64,000 nucleotides of DNA from RBC038 sp041390625 (GTDB lineage Bacteria > Chloroflexota > Dehalococcoidia > UBA2979): contig JAWKPM010000003.1 in NCBI GenBank assembly GCA_041390625.1, positions 124,001 to 188,000 on the forward strand, in the 5' to 3' direction. The position numbers were made by a program, and so were the translations under genes. Positions 40,785 to 48,820 of this stretch are shown here, piece after piece. The notes below the pieces were generated by a model. The model was not told the DNA's origin, searched no databases, and worked only from the letters and a program-made list of their open reading frames with translations. Position 1 is the stretch's first letter. Every line of letters begins with the position of its first letter.

Positions 40785-41597
40785 TCAGAACAGCGGCTGG
40801 CAGTGGAGACAGTAGTTGGTCTCGCTGCCGCTCCGGGTCTGGCCCTTGACCTCGTTGCCACATCGCGGGCAGGGCTCGCCGGCCTTGCGATGGACGCGCA
40901 GATGGTCGCGCCACTCCTCGTTGCGCTGGTAGAGGCCGTCCTTCACCTCGGCCTCGAGGATCGGCATCGCCCAATCGAAGACGGCACGCATCCCCCGGTA
41001 CAGCTCGCGACGGCCATCGTCGTCGAGGGTCGCGATGCGCCGATGGGGATGGACGCCCGCTTCCCACAGGATCTCGTCGGAGTAGGCATTGCCGATGCCG
41101 GCGATGAAGCGCTGGTTCGTGAGCGTGTTTTTTGCCTGGCCTCGATGGCGCTTCAGGCGTGCGAGGAACTCGTCCTCCTCGACGCGCAGTGCGTCCGGGC
41201 CGAGCTCGCCGATCTGGGGCACGTCGGTGGCGATGTCCTTGGGCGTGGTGATGTACCAGCGTCCCATGCGGCGCGCGTCGGAGTAGCGCAGCTCGTGGCC
41301 GTCCTCGAGGGCGATGACGACGCAGGTGCCGGGGCGCTTCCGGTCCGTCGCCTCGGCCCAGTGGAAGCGGCCGGTCAGCATCGCGTTCACGATCAGCAGG
41401 CGCCCGTCGTCGAGGTGGAACTCGAGGAACTTGCCGATGCGCGTCACCTCGGTGATGCGATGCCCGACGATGCTGTCGAGGCCATCGGTCGAGCGGATGG
41501 TCCAGGGGTAGCGCACGTCGACCGACGCGACGGTCGACTCACGGAGCCTCGGCGTCAAGAAGTTCCGAATCGCCTCGAGGTCCGGAATCTCAGGCAT
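40785..41597 (-). CDS. Fpg/Nei family DNA glycosylase
   Basis: 270 residues. The protein begins MPEIPDLEAI, with the Pro2-Glu3 pair that forms the glycosylase/lyase active site. Lys and helix-two-turn-helix residues follow (TRIGKFLEF; FIAGIGNAYSDEILW), and the C-terminal zinc finger is CPRCGNEVKG...NYCLHCQ. The N-terminus (PDLEA rather than PEVET) suggests a Nei-like branch rather than classical Fpg. It removes oxidised bases. The start overlaps pheA by 8 bp. Confidence 0.9.
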   Translation of the reverse strand: MPEIPDLEAIRNFLTPRLRESTVASVDVRYPWTIRSTDGLDSIVGHRITEVTRIGKFLEFHLDDGRLLIVNAMLTGRFHWAEATDRKRPGTCVVIALEDGHELRYSDARRMGRWYITTPKDIATDVPQIGELGPDALRVEEDEFLARLKRHRGQAKNTLTNQRFIAGIGNAYSDEILWEAGVHPHRRIATLDDDGRRELYRGMRAVFDWAMPILEAEVKDGLYQRNEEWRDHLRVHRKAGEPCPRCGNEVKGQTRSGSETNYCLHCQPLF

Positions 41598-42444
41598 CGT
41601 CGTCGTCCTCGGTGAGCGGGCGGGGCCCCGTCCATCGAGGATACGAGCCGAAGACCAGCAGCTGGAGCGTGAGCGTCGAGACTTCATCGAGGGCCGCGGC
41701 GACGGCCTCGTCGAGTCGATGGCCCTGCAGGTCCAGCATGAAGACGTAGGTCCCGAGCTGGCGGCGGGTCGGTCGCGACTCGACGTGCGTGAGGTTGATG
41801 CCGCGCTTCGAGATCGCCTGCAGTACCTCGACGAGCGAGCCGGGGCGGTCGTGGTGGGTCGTGAAGGCGATCGAAGTCTTGTCGTCGCCGGTCGGCTCAG
41901 CGTCGGTGGTCGAGATCACGAGGAAGCGCGTCTCGTTGCCGGGCTCATCGGCGATGTCGTCGGCGTAGACGGTCGCACCGTACAGGTCGGCCGCGAAGTA
42001 GTTGCCGACGGCGATCGACCCCTCCTCGAGGGCGCCCTCGATGGCGGCGGCCGTGGAAAGCGCGGCGACCGGCTCTGCGCGCGGAGCGAGCCGTTCGAGG
42101 GTGCGCCGGCACTGCGCGAGCGCCTGCGGGTGCGAATAGACGCGCGTCGCCGAGGCGAGATCGATGCCCGCCGCTCCGACGAGGGCGTGCCGGATCGGCA
42201 GCACCACCTCGCCGCTGACGCGGAGCTCGAAGCCCTCGCTCAGCAGCTGATCGATGGTGTCCTTCACCCCACCCTCGATGGAGTTCTCGATGGCGCAGAC
42301 GGCAGCGTCGGCGCGACCGGCGCGCACCTCGGTGAGTGCCAGGGCGACGGTGGCGCACGGCACGAGGTCGGCGGCGGGATCGAAGGCGATCGCCGCGGCC
42401 TCGGTGTAGGTGCCGCGCGGCCCGAGGTGGGCCAGCCGGGTCAT
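41590..42444 (-). CDS. pheA: prephenate dehydratase
   Basis: Converts prephenate to phenylpyruvate in phenylalanine synthesis. It is 284 residues: the PDT domain (LGPRGTYTEAAA at the start; ENSIEGGVKDTIDQL; NETRFLVIS) followed by an ACT domain (DRPGSLVEVLQAISKRGINLTHVESRP) for feedback by phenylalanine. No chorismate mutase domain is present. Its start overlaps the upstream TrkA-like gene by 4 bp. Confidence 0.94.
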   Translation of the reverse strand: MTRLAHLGPRGTYTEAAAIAFDPAADLVPCATVALALTEVRAGRADAAVCAIENSIEGGVKDTIDQLLSEGFELRVSGEVVLPIRHALVGAAGIDLASATRVYSHPQALAQCRRTLERLAPRAEPVAALSTAAAIEGALEEGSIAVGNYFAADLYGATVYADDIADEPGNETRFLVISTTDAEPTGDDKTSIAFTTHHDRPGSLVEVLQAISKRGINLTHVESRPTRRQLGTYVFMLDLQGHRLDEAVAAALDEVSTLTLQLLVFGSYPRWTGPRPLTEDDDDA

Positions 42445-43145
42445 GCGCCGCCGCCGGCTACGGGGTCGGCCTCGGGCGCCTGGGGCGTGGAGACGAGGCG
42501 TCGCAGCTCGGGCTCGGACTCCTCGGCGATCACGGCGATCACCTCGTCGCCGATGCGGAGCTTGGTGTCGCCGGTCGGCACCTGCGGGATGCCATCGAGG
42601 CCGACCACGAGGGAGATGGTCGTCTGGGGCGGCAGCGAGAGGTCGCGGAGGAACTTGCCGGCCGCCTCGGAGCCCTCCTGCACGTGCAGGTCGACGACCT
42701 CGAGGCCGCCCTTGTGGAGGTGCATGAGCGGGATGAGCGTGTGCTCGGGGAGGTCGAACTCAAGCTGGGCGAGGACGGCCGCGGCCGCCGAGACCGTGGA
42801 GTCGATGCCGAGGAGGCGGAACAGGCGCTCGTTCCTCGGGTCGTTCACGCGTGCAATCGCACGATCGACGTGGAACCACTGCTTCGCCACCTGACAGGCC
42901 GTCAGGTTGTGGCTGTCGTTGCCCGTGACGGCAATGACGAGGTCGGCGCGGGCGAGGCCGATGCTCTCGAGGAAGACGACCTCGGTGCCGTCGCCGTGCA
43001 CGACGATCTGGCCCAGCTCGTCGCGCAGGTCGGAGGCCCGGCGGCCATCGAGCTCGACGAGGGTGATCTCGTGCTCGGTGTTCTCGAGCATCTGCAGGAC
43101 GAGGCCGTAGCCCACCGTGCCGGCGCCGATCACAACGATGTACAT
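42441..43145 (-). CDS. TrkA/KTN-domain potassium-channel regulator
   Basis: 234 residues: an N-terminal Rossmann KTN domain (VVIGAGTVGYGLVLQML at the dinucleotide-binding loop; VHGDGTEVVFLESIG; VTGNDSHNLTACQVAK) and a C-terminal TrkA-C (RCK-C) domain (GKFLRDLSLPPQTTISLVV...LRIGDEVIAVI). Such proteins gate Trk/Ktr potassium channels by binding NAD(H), ATP/ADP or c-di-AMP. It pairs with the shorter KTN gene upstream; the channel subunit is not in the window. Confidence 0.88.
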   Translation of the reverse strand: MYIVVIGAGTVGYGLVLQMLENTEHEITLVELDGRRASDLRDELGQIVVHGDGTEVVFLESIGLARADLVIAVTGNDSHNLTACQVAKQWFHVDRAIARVNDPRNERLFRLLGIDSTVSAAAAVLAQLEFDLPEHTLIPLMHLHKGGLEVVDLHVQEGSEAAGKFLRDLSLPPQTTISLVVGLDGIPQVPTGDTKLRIGDEVIAVIAEESEPELRRLVSTPQAPEADPVAGGGA

Positions 43146-43154
43146 GCGCCCTCG

Positions 43155-43616
43155 CTACTCGCCGAGCGCCGACACAGCGGTGTCCGTGTCACGGTCCTCG
43201 GAAGATGGGGCGGGCTGTGCGTCCATCAGGGCGCGGTAGGCAAGGTCGGCACCGACGACGGTCGGGCTGAATGTGCGCAGGCCGAGCCGCCCGAAGATCT
43301 CACCGCGGAAGGGGTCGTAGAGCCTCGTGACCACGCGGGGCACGCCGTAAAGGTGCTTCACGATCTGCGACGCGAGGATGTTGCGGTTGTCGCCCTGCGA
43401 CAACGCGAGGAAGGCGTCCGTTCCCTCGATGCCGGCGGACTCGAGGTCGCTGTGGTTCGTGCCGGAGCCGACCATGCGGCGACCTTTGAAGGACGACGGC
43501 AGCCGGCGGAACGAGCTTTCGTCGAGGTCGAGGACGGTGACCTCGTGATCCTCCTGCTCGAGGCGCACGGCGACCGAGGAGCCGACGCGACCGCAGCCCA
43601 TGATCAGGATTCTCAC
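43155..43616 (-). CDS. KTN (TrkA-N) domain protein
   Basis: 153 residues, a single Rossmann domain (ILIMGCGRVGSSVAVRLEQ; GSGTNHSDLESAGIEGTDAFLALSQGDNRNILASQI) without a TrkA-C domain, ending in an unstructured tail. It lies 9 bp before the full-length TrkA-like gene. Its start overlaps the UspA gene stop by 4 bp. A heteromeric regulator with its neighbour is likely. Confidence 0.87.
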   Translation of the reverse strand: MRILIMGCGRVGSSVAVRLEQEDHEVTVLDLDESSFRRLPSSFKGRRMVGSGTNHSDLESAGIEGTDAFLALSQGDNRNILASQIVKHLYGVPRVVTRLYDPFRGEIFGRLGLRTFSPTVVGADLAYRALMDAQPAPSSEDRDTDTAVSALGE

Positions 43617-44086
43617 GAAGCCTCACCACCGCCATCGACGGGTGCGGGGGCGTAACGGAACAGCCACACCTCGCAGGGGGCGTGCTCGAGCACGTACTCG
43701 GTGGCCTCGTTGAGCTGGAACTTGCCGAAGGGGCGCTCGAAGGCGAGACCGAGCGCGATCGCATCGGCGCCGGTCTCGACGGCCTCGTCCACGATGGCGT
43801 GGCCGGCCTGGCGCGCCTGGATGATCTGGCCCTCGAGCTTCACCTTGTGCTTCGCCGCAACGGACTCGGCCTCGGAGAGGGAGCGCTCGGCGCGCTCGAC
43901 CTCGATGCCGAGGTCGGCGTCCAGCGGGAGGGAGCGCGGCACCTCGATGACGTAGAGGAGCGAGACGGAGGCCTTCGTGTGGCGAGCGATGTCGCAGCTG
44001 GCGGCGACGGCGTTCACCGAGGCGGTCTCGTCGTCGACGGCGACGAGGATGGAGCGGACCGAGCGGAACGGGTCGACGTCGGCCAC
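43613..44086 (-). CDS. universal stress protein (UspA) domain protein
   Basis: 157 residues from a GTG preceded by GAGGGG. The core SILVAVDDETASVNAVAASCDIA is the UspA N-terminus, with ADAIALGLAFERPFGKFQLNEATEYVLEHAPCEVWL at the end. The usual ATP-binding Gly-x2-Gly-x9-Gly-Ser/Thr pattern is altered (GLAFERPFG...NEA), so nucleotide binding is doubtful. It is translationally coupled to two potassium-channel regulators. Confidence 0.83.
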   Translation of the reverse strand: MADVDPFRSVRSILVAVDDETASVNAVAASCDIARHTKASVSLLYVIEVPRSLPLDADLGIEVERAERSLSEAESVAAKHKVKLEGQIIQARQAGHAIVDEAVETGADAIALGLAFERPFGKFQLNEATEYVLEHAPCEVWLFRYAPAPVDGGGEAS

Positions 44087-44130
44087 GAAGCCCCTCGCTC
44101 TCTCCGCCCTCGTGAGCTCGAGCGCACGGC

Positions 44131-44304
44131 TCAGCTCTGCGGGCGGCCCCGCTGTGCCAGCTGATAGCGCACGAAGGCGTTTGCGAGCAGCAGGACGCCC
44201 AGCACGAAGACAAGCGCGCCGGCGCCGGCCGTGGCCGTCAGAAGCAGGGCGAGCGCGCCGGCTGCCGCCGACGCGCCCGCGATCATCAGGTTCGCTCGCT
44301 GCAT
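44131..44304 (-). CDS. small two-span membrane protein
   Basis: 57 residues from the ATG at 44304: two hydrophobic segments (about residues 6-22 and 25-44) joined by a tight Gly/Ala turn, and a basic tail. It is 44 bp upstream of the UspA gene on the same strand. The frame is open to 44406, but the extra residues are basic and unlike a leader. Function unknown; it could be a small channel accessory, without direct evidence. Confidence 0.5.
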   Translation of the reverse strand: MQRANLMIAGASAAAGALALLLTATAGAGALVFVLGVLLLANAFVRYQLAQRGRPQS

Positions 44305-44380
44305 CGACGCCCTGCATCGTTGCTGATCCAGGGCGGCATCGACCGCCGCGGGGCGCCCCTGCGCCCGGATCGATTCGACG

Positions 44381-45403
44381 CTATGCCGTGCCCTGCGGCG
44401 TGTCAATCGAGGTCAACGGAGGGGTGGAGTCGCTCCCGAGCGAGCGGAGCCAGCGCCTCAGGACGAAGCCGCCAAGCACCAGCACGGGGACCAGCCACCA
44501 CGAGTAGACGACCACGACGAGCGCGACGGTGGCGATGTTCTCGAGGGTGTTCAGCGAGGCCTGCCAGGCGTCGCTGACCGCGCCGCTCAGCCCGCCCTCG
44601 TTCTCGACGACCGGGGCGGCGGCCTCGGGACGAAGCTGCACGCTCAGCGTCGCAAGGTCCGACAGGCGGCCGAGGACCTGGATGCGTCCCTCGATCTGGT
44701 CGATCTGCAATCGAGTCTGGTTCAGGCGGTCCTGCACCTGGAGAACGTCGCCAATCGCGTTCGCGCGGCCGAGCAGCTCGATGTACTGCGCCTCGACGGC
44801 GCGGAGGTTGCGGAGCGAAGACTCGAGGTCGGTGACCTCGCCGGTCACGTCCTCGGAGTTCGTCGAGATCGAGTCAACCTCGACGGCCAGGCCTCGCAGC
44901 TGCTCGAGGACGGAGTCGAAGCGGTCGGAGGGCACGCGGACCGTGAGGTATGCGGTCTGCTCGTCACCGCTGCCGAAGAACTGGGAGCTGGCGACGAATC
45001 CACCGGCGCCCGTCGCGACCGAGGTCACCTGCTCGAACGCCTCGGCGACGGAGGTCACCTGCATGTCGACGGAGCCGGAGCGGATGATCGAGCGACCGAG
45101 CAGGTCGAACGAGCCGCCGGTGCCCGGTGCGTTCGGTGCCGAGGCATCGACGGCACTCTCCGCCATGGCTCCGCCACCACCGGGGAAGCCGAACGAGCCA
45201 TCGGCTGCCGGAGCGGCCGCGGGCGCATCCTGAGCGACGCCGATACTCCCTCGGCTCTCGCCTGAGGTGAGCGAGCCGCTGTCATCGGCGTCGTCGCTAC
45301 CCGCGCAGGCGACGAGCGACATCGAGGCGACGGCGATCGACGCCACCAGGAGTGCGGCGAGCCTCGATCGGCGCGACCAGGTTCGAATGTTTCGCGTGTT
45401 CAT
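44381..45403 (-). CDS. DUF4349 lipoprotein
   Basis: A 340-residue lipoprotein. The signal peptide ends in a lipobox (SLVACAG, Cys33). A low-complexity region (35-100) precedes the DUF4349 domain: SIIRSGSVDMQVTSVAEAFEQV, TVRVPSDRFDSVLEQL, and a coiled coil (TDLESSLRNLRAVEAQYIELL...RLNQTRLQIDQIEGRI). A C-terminal transmembrane helix (about 289-311) follows. It has a lipid anchor at one end and a membrane helix at the other. Function unknown. Confidence 0.85.
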   Translation of the reverse strand: MNTRNIRTWSRRSRLAALLVASIAVASMSLVACAGSDDADDSGSLTSGESRGSIGVAQDAPAAAPAADGSFGFPGGGGAMAESAVDASAPNAPGTGGSFDLLGRSIIRSGSVDMQVTSVAEAFEQVTSVATGAGGFVASSQFFGSGDEQTAYLTVRVPSDRFDSVLEQLRGLAVEVDSISTNSEDVTGEVTDLESSLRNLRAVEAQYIELLGRANAIGDVLQVQDRLNQTRLQIDQIEGRIQVLGRLSDLATLSVQLRPEAAAPVVENEGGLSGAVSDAWQASLNTLENIATVALVVVVYSWWLVPVLVLGGFVLRRWLRSLGSDSTPPLTSIDTPQGTA

Positions 45404-45513
45404 TCGTGCTCTCCTCCTCGGCGGCGCCCACACCGCGCACAAGCCGTTATGAGGAGAACGTTGCGGAGTGCGCTGCGGTTCCGAGGGAGGTCCCTCAGAT
45501 CAGCACAGGTGAG

Positions 45514-46098
45514 CTAGTAGAGCTGCTCGATCCAGGCGTCGACGCGGCCGTTGCGCACTTCGAGGAAGCCGACCGTGCCGAGCTGGGTGTTGAGGTTCCG
45601 GGGGTAGGTGGGGGAGCCGGAGTTCACGACGAGCACGCCGTGGAGCAGCTGGACCACGGGCACGTGGGTGTCGCCGGCGACGACGACGTTCACCGGCCCA
45701 CCGAAGTGACGCTGCATGCGCGCCTCCATCGGTGAGCCCGGGAGGTCGAGGTGCGGGAAGTCGTGCGTCATCCCGATGCGGAGGCCGTCGATGTTCAGAA
45801 TCTGGTTGTAGGCGAGCCTCGGGTCGTTCGGCGCGATCTGTCGGCCGGAAGTGCCGTCGTCGCCGTTGCCTCGGACTCCAATGACGGGCGCGACGGCCTC
45901 GAGCCAGTCGAGCACGACGACATGGTGCATGTCGCCGCCGTGGAGGATGAGGTCGACGCCTCGAAAGACCTCGTAGACCTCATCCCAGAGCTCGCGACGC
46001 GCCTCGGGGACGTGCGTGTCGGTGATGAGGCCGATGCGCATGTCGCCGGAGAAGTCGTGCTCCTGGATCCAGGGGCGGTCTTCCTGACTCTGATTCAT
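45514..46098 (-). CDS. YfcE/MJ0936-type metallophosphoesterase
   Basis: 194 residues. The metal-binding motifs of calcineurin-like phosphoesterases are complete: TDTHVPEARRELW, LHGGDMHH, VRGNGDDG, MTHDFPH and GDTHVP. The family hydrolyses phosphodiesters in vitro; cellular substrates are unclear. It is divergent from pdxS. Confidence 0.87.
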   Translation of the reverse strand: MNQSQEDRPWIQEHDFSGDMRIGLITDTHVPEARRELWDEVYEVFRGVDLILHGGDMHHVVVLDWLEAVAPVIGVRGNGDDGTSGRQIAPNDPRLAYNQILNIDGLRIGMTHDFPHLDLPGSPMEARMQRHFGGPVNVVVAGDTHVPVVQLLHGVLVVNSGSPTYPRNLNTQLGTVGFLEVRNGRVDAWIEQLY

Positions 46099-46186
46099 GA
46101 ACCGAACTCTATCGCCTCGAGGCCCGTTCGTCGCGAATCGGAGGTCCCCTCCTGGAGTCGCGAGAGTCCCACTGTTCGCCTCGGTG

Positions 46187-46199
46187 CTTTGACATACAA
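46187..46199 (+). promoter_or_regulatory. TTGACATACAAT, promoter element before pdxS
   Basis: TTGACA (46187-46192) is directly followed by TACAAT (46194-46199). They are too close to form one promoter, so either TACAAT is an extended -10 with a poor -35, or TTGACA is a -35 with a weak -10 near 46210. It lies about 60 bases before the pdxS ATG. Confidence 0.45.
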
Positions 46200-46258
46200 T
46201 GTTCCTGTCTATCGATCGTGTCTCCTGCAGGAGCGCGAATCCAGCAGCGGGGAGCCGC

Positions 46259-47200
46259 ATGACCTCCGAATCGACCTCGAGCAGCAACGGCAGCGCATCG
46301 AACGGCGCGCACGGCGAGACGGCCACGTGGACCGTCAAGTCGGGCCTCGCGCAGATGCTCAAGGGCGGCGTCATCATGGACGTCGTCACGGCCGAGCACG
46401 CTCGTATCGCCGAAGAGGCGGGCGCCTGCGCCGTCATGGCCCTGGAGCGCGTGCCCGCAGACATTCGCGCGGCCGGCGGCGTGGCGCGCATGAGCAACGT
46501 CGCGCTCATCGAGGACATCAAGAGCGCCGTCACGATCCCGGTGATGGCGAAGGCGCGCATCGGCCACTTCGTCGAGGCGCAGATCCTCGAGGCGATCGGC
46601 GTCGATTACATCGACGAGTCCGAGGTGCTGACCCCGGCCGACGAGCGCCACCACATCGACAAGACCAAGTTCGGCGTGCCATTCGTGTGCGGCTGCCGCG
46701 ACCTGGGCGAGGCGCTCCGACGCATCGCCGAGGGCGCCGCGATGATCCGCACCAAGGGCGAGGCCGGCACCGGCGACATCGTCGAAGCGGTGCGCCACAT
46801 GCGCTCGCTGTGGGACGGCATCCGCCTCGTGCAGCACGCGCCCGACGACGAGCTGCCGACCCTCGCGAAGGAGCTGCAGTCGCCGCTCGCCCTCGTGCAG
46901 GAGGTCAAGCGCCTCGGACGGCTGCCGGTCGTGAACTTCTCCGCCGGCGGCGTCGCGACGCCGGCCGATGCGGCGCTGATGATGCAGCTCGGCGCGGACG
47001 GCGTCTTTGTGGGCTCCGGCATCTTCAAGTCGGACAACCCGGCGAAGATGGCCGCCGCCGTGGTGAAGGCCGTCACGCACTTCAACGACCCGCACATGCT
47101 GGCCGAGGTCTCACGCGACCTGGGCAACGCCGAGGCGATGCGCGGGCGATCGGTCGCCTCGCTGCCCGTCGAGGAGCAGCTGGCGTCACGGGGGAACTGA
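46259..47200 (+). CDS. pdxS: pyridoxal 5'-phosphate synthase, lyase subunit PdxS
   Basis: Builds PLP from ribose 5-phosphate, glyceraldehyde 3-phosphate and ammonia. It is 313 residues. The core is highly conserved: KSGLAQMLKGGVIMDVVTAEHA, ALERVPADIRAAGGVARM, VMAKARIGHFVEAQ (catalytic lysines) and IRTKGEAGTGDIVEAVRH. The ATG at 46259 follows GGGGAG. It is followed 10 bp later by pdxT, which supplies ammonia. Confidence 0.97.
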   Translation: MTSESTSSSNGSASNGAHGETATWTVKSGLAQMLKGGVIMDVVTAEHARIAEEAGACAVMALERVPADIRAAGGVARMSNVALIEDIKSAVTIPVMAKARIGHFVEAQILEAIGVDYIDESEVLTPADERHHIDKTKFGVPFVCGCRDLGEALRRIAEGAAMIRTKGEAGTGDIVEAVRHMRSLWDGIRLVQHAPDDELPTLAKELQSPLALVQEVKRLGRLPVVNFSAGGVATPADAALMMQLGADGVFVGSGIFKSDNPAKMAAAVVKAVTHFNDPHMLAEVSRDLGNAEAMRGRSVASLPVEEQLASRGN

Positions 47201-47210
47201 CCGCCCCTTG

Positions 47211-47846
47211 ATGGAGCGCGCGAACGGCGCCGCAGACGCAGCCGCCACGCCGCGCATCGGCGTGCTCGCAATGCAGGGCGACTTCGCCGAGCACGTCCAG
47301 CACCTCCGCTCGGTGGGCGCCGACGCCTTCGAGGTGCGGACTCGGGCCGACCTCGACCGTTGCGAGGGTCTCGTGATTCCCGGCGGCGAGAGCACGACGA
47401 TCGCGCGCCTGCTGCTGGCGTTCGACCTCATGGAGCCGCTGCGCGCGCGCATTCGAGACGGGATGCCCGTCTGGGGTACCTGCGCCGGCGCGATCATGCT
47501 CGCGAACGACGTCCCCGGCCTCGACCGGCCGCCGATCGGCGCGATGGACATCAGCGTCGAACGCAACGCCTTCGGGCGGCAGATCGACTCCTTCGAAGCC
47601 GACCTCGAGATCGCCGGCATCGAGGGTGGTCCGCTCCGCGCGGTCTTCATTCGCGCGCCGGCCATCCAGCGCGTCGGCGAGGGCGTCGAGGTGATGGCAC
47701 GCCTCGATGACGGCACGGTCGTCGCCTGCCGCGAAGGCGACCGCTGGGCGACCTCGTTCCACCCGGAGCTGACGCCGGACGCCCGCCTGCACGCGCTCTT
47801 CGCGCGGACGGTGGCCGAGCGGCGCGGGAGCGAGGTGCGGGCATGA
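47211..47846 (+). CDS. pdxT: pyridoxal 5'-phosphate synthase, glutaminase subunit PdxT
   Basis: A 211-residue class I glutamine amidotransferase. The nucleophile is Cys91 in WGTCAGAIML, the His-Glu pair is in SFHPEL, and GVLAMQGDFAEH and IPGGESTTIARLL are PdxT signatures. It releases ammonia that is channelled to PdxS. Its stop overlaps the next gene by 4 bp. Confidence 0.96.
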   Translation: MERANGAADAAATPRIGVLAMQGDFAEHVQHLRSVGADAFEVRTRADLDRCEGLVIPGGESTTIARLLLAFDLMEPLRARIRDGMPVWGTCAGAIMLANDVPGLDRPPIGAMDISVERNAFGRQIDSFEADLEIAGIEGGPLRAVFIRAPAIQRVGEGVEVMARLDDGTVVACREGDRWATSFHPELTPDARLHALFARTVAERRGSEVRA

Positions 47847-48820
47847 CCGACGACCGCTCTCTCGAAGCGCACGCGGTGCGACCGACAGACCTCGTGGCCC
47901 TCGTGACGTTCGACGGCGAGGTGTTCGCCAACCAGGCGGTCACCCGGGAGCACCTCGTGCGGCCGAAGCAGGCGCCGCACCCGATCGGCGCCGCCATCGA
48001 GCAGTGGCTCGGTCTCGGCCGGCAGACCTGGGTCGAGGTGCGCGGCCGTCAGATCGAAGGCATTGCCACCGCGCGCGAGCTCGCCGAGGGCGTGTGGCAG
48101 ATCGACGCGCTCGTCGACGCCTCGGCGCCCTCGAGCGGCATCGGCGAAGAGGTGCTGACAACGCTGCTCCGCAAGGCCGTCGATGCGGCGCGCGAGCACC
48201 GCGTGACACACGTGCTGCTGCGCACGCCCCTCGAGGGGCCGGCGCATGTCGCGGCGATGCACGCCGGCTTCGGTCGGGTGAACGTCGAACGCACGTATCG
48301 AGGGCGTCTCGAGACCGTCGCCGACGGCGACGCCGAGGTGCGCCCGGCTGCCGAGGCGGACGACCTGGGTCGCTTCCAGCTCTTCAATCGCACGCTGCCG
48401 CTCGAGGCGCGGCAGGCAGTGGCGGCCACCCTCGAGGAGTGGCGCCGGACGCGCGAGCGTCGCTGGCTTGGCCGTGGCTCGAGCGAGTGGGTGGCGCTGC
48501 ACGAAGGCGGCGTGGTGGGTGCGCTGGCGCTGAGCCCCGGCGAACCGTCGCAGCTCGAGGTGGAGATCGAAGTCGACGGGCAGAGCGCGGCCTCGGTGGG
48601 AGGCGCGCTCCTGAACGTCGCGGCGCAGAGCCTCGAGGGGCGCGACGCCGAGCGTGGCGCGCTCGCGGTGGTCGGCGCGATGTCCCCGGCCACTTCGCTG
48701 CTCGAGGCTCGTGGCTTCGAGCTCGACGCTGAGTACGTCCTGCTGTGTCATCGAACGACACGACAAGCAGTCGAGCGCCGGCGCGTGCCGGCGGGAATGG
48801 CGGTGCCGACGAGTGGCTAG
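47843..48820 (+). CDS. two-domain GNAT-like acetyltransferase
   Basis: 325 residues. Two GNAT-like halves can be outlined. The first (about 40-150) contains QIDALVDASAPSSGIGEEVLTTLLRKAV, with a degenerate acetyl-CoA loop, and HAGFGRVNVERTYRG. The second (165-310) contains WVALHEGGVVGALAL...GGALLNVAAQSLEGR and ARGFELDAEYVLL. Motif A is weak in both, so catalytic activity is uncertain. Its stop overlaps the R3H ATPase gene by 8 bp. Confidence 0.7.
   Translation: MTDDRSLEAHAVRPTDLVALVTFDGEVFANQAVTREHLVRPKQAPHPIGAAIEQWLGLGRQTWVEVRGRQIEGIATARELAEGVWQIDALVDASAPSSGIGEEVLTTLLRKAVDAAREHRVTHVLLRTPLEGPAHVAAMHAGFGRVNVERTYRGRLETVADGDAEVRPAAEADDLGRFQLFNRTLPLEARQAVAATLEEWRRTRERRWLGRGSSEWVALHEGGVVGALALSPGEPSQLEVEIEVDGQSAASVGGALLNVAAQSLEGRDAERGALAVVGAMSPATSLLEARGFELDAEYVLLCHRTTRQAVERRRVPAGMAVPTSG

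Noticed and set aside
45478..45510. GAGGGAGGTCCCTC palindrome upstream of the metallophosphoesterase stop
   Set aside because: Stem of about 6 bp with almost no loop; too small to call a terminator.
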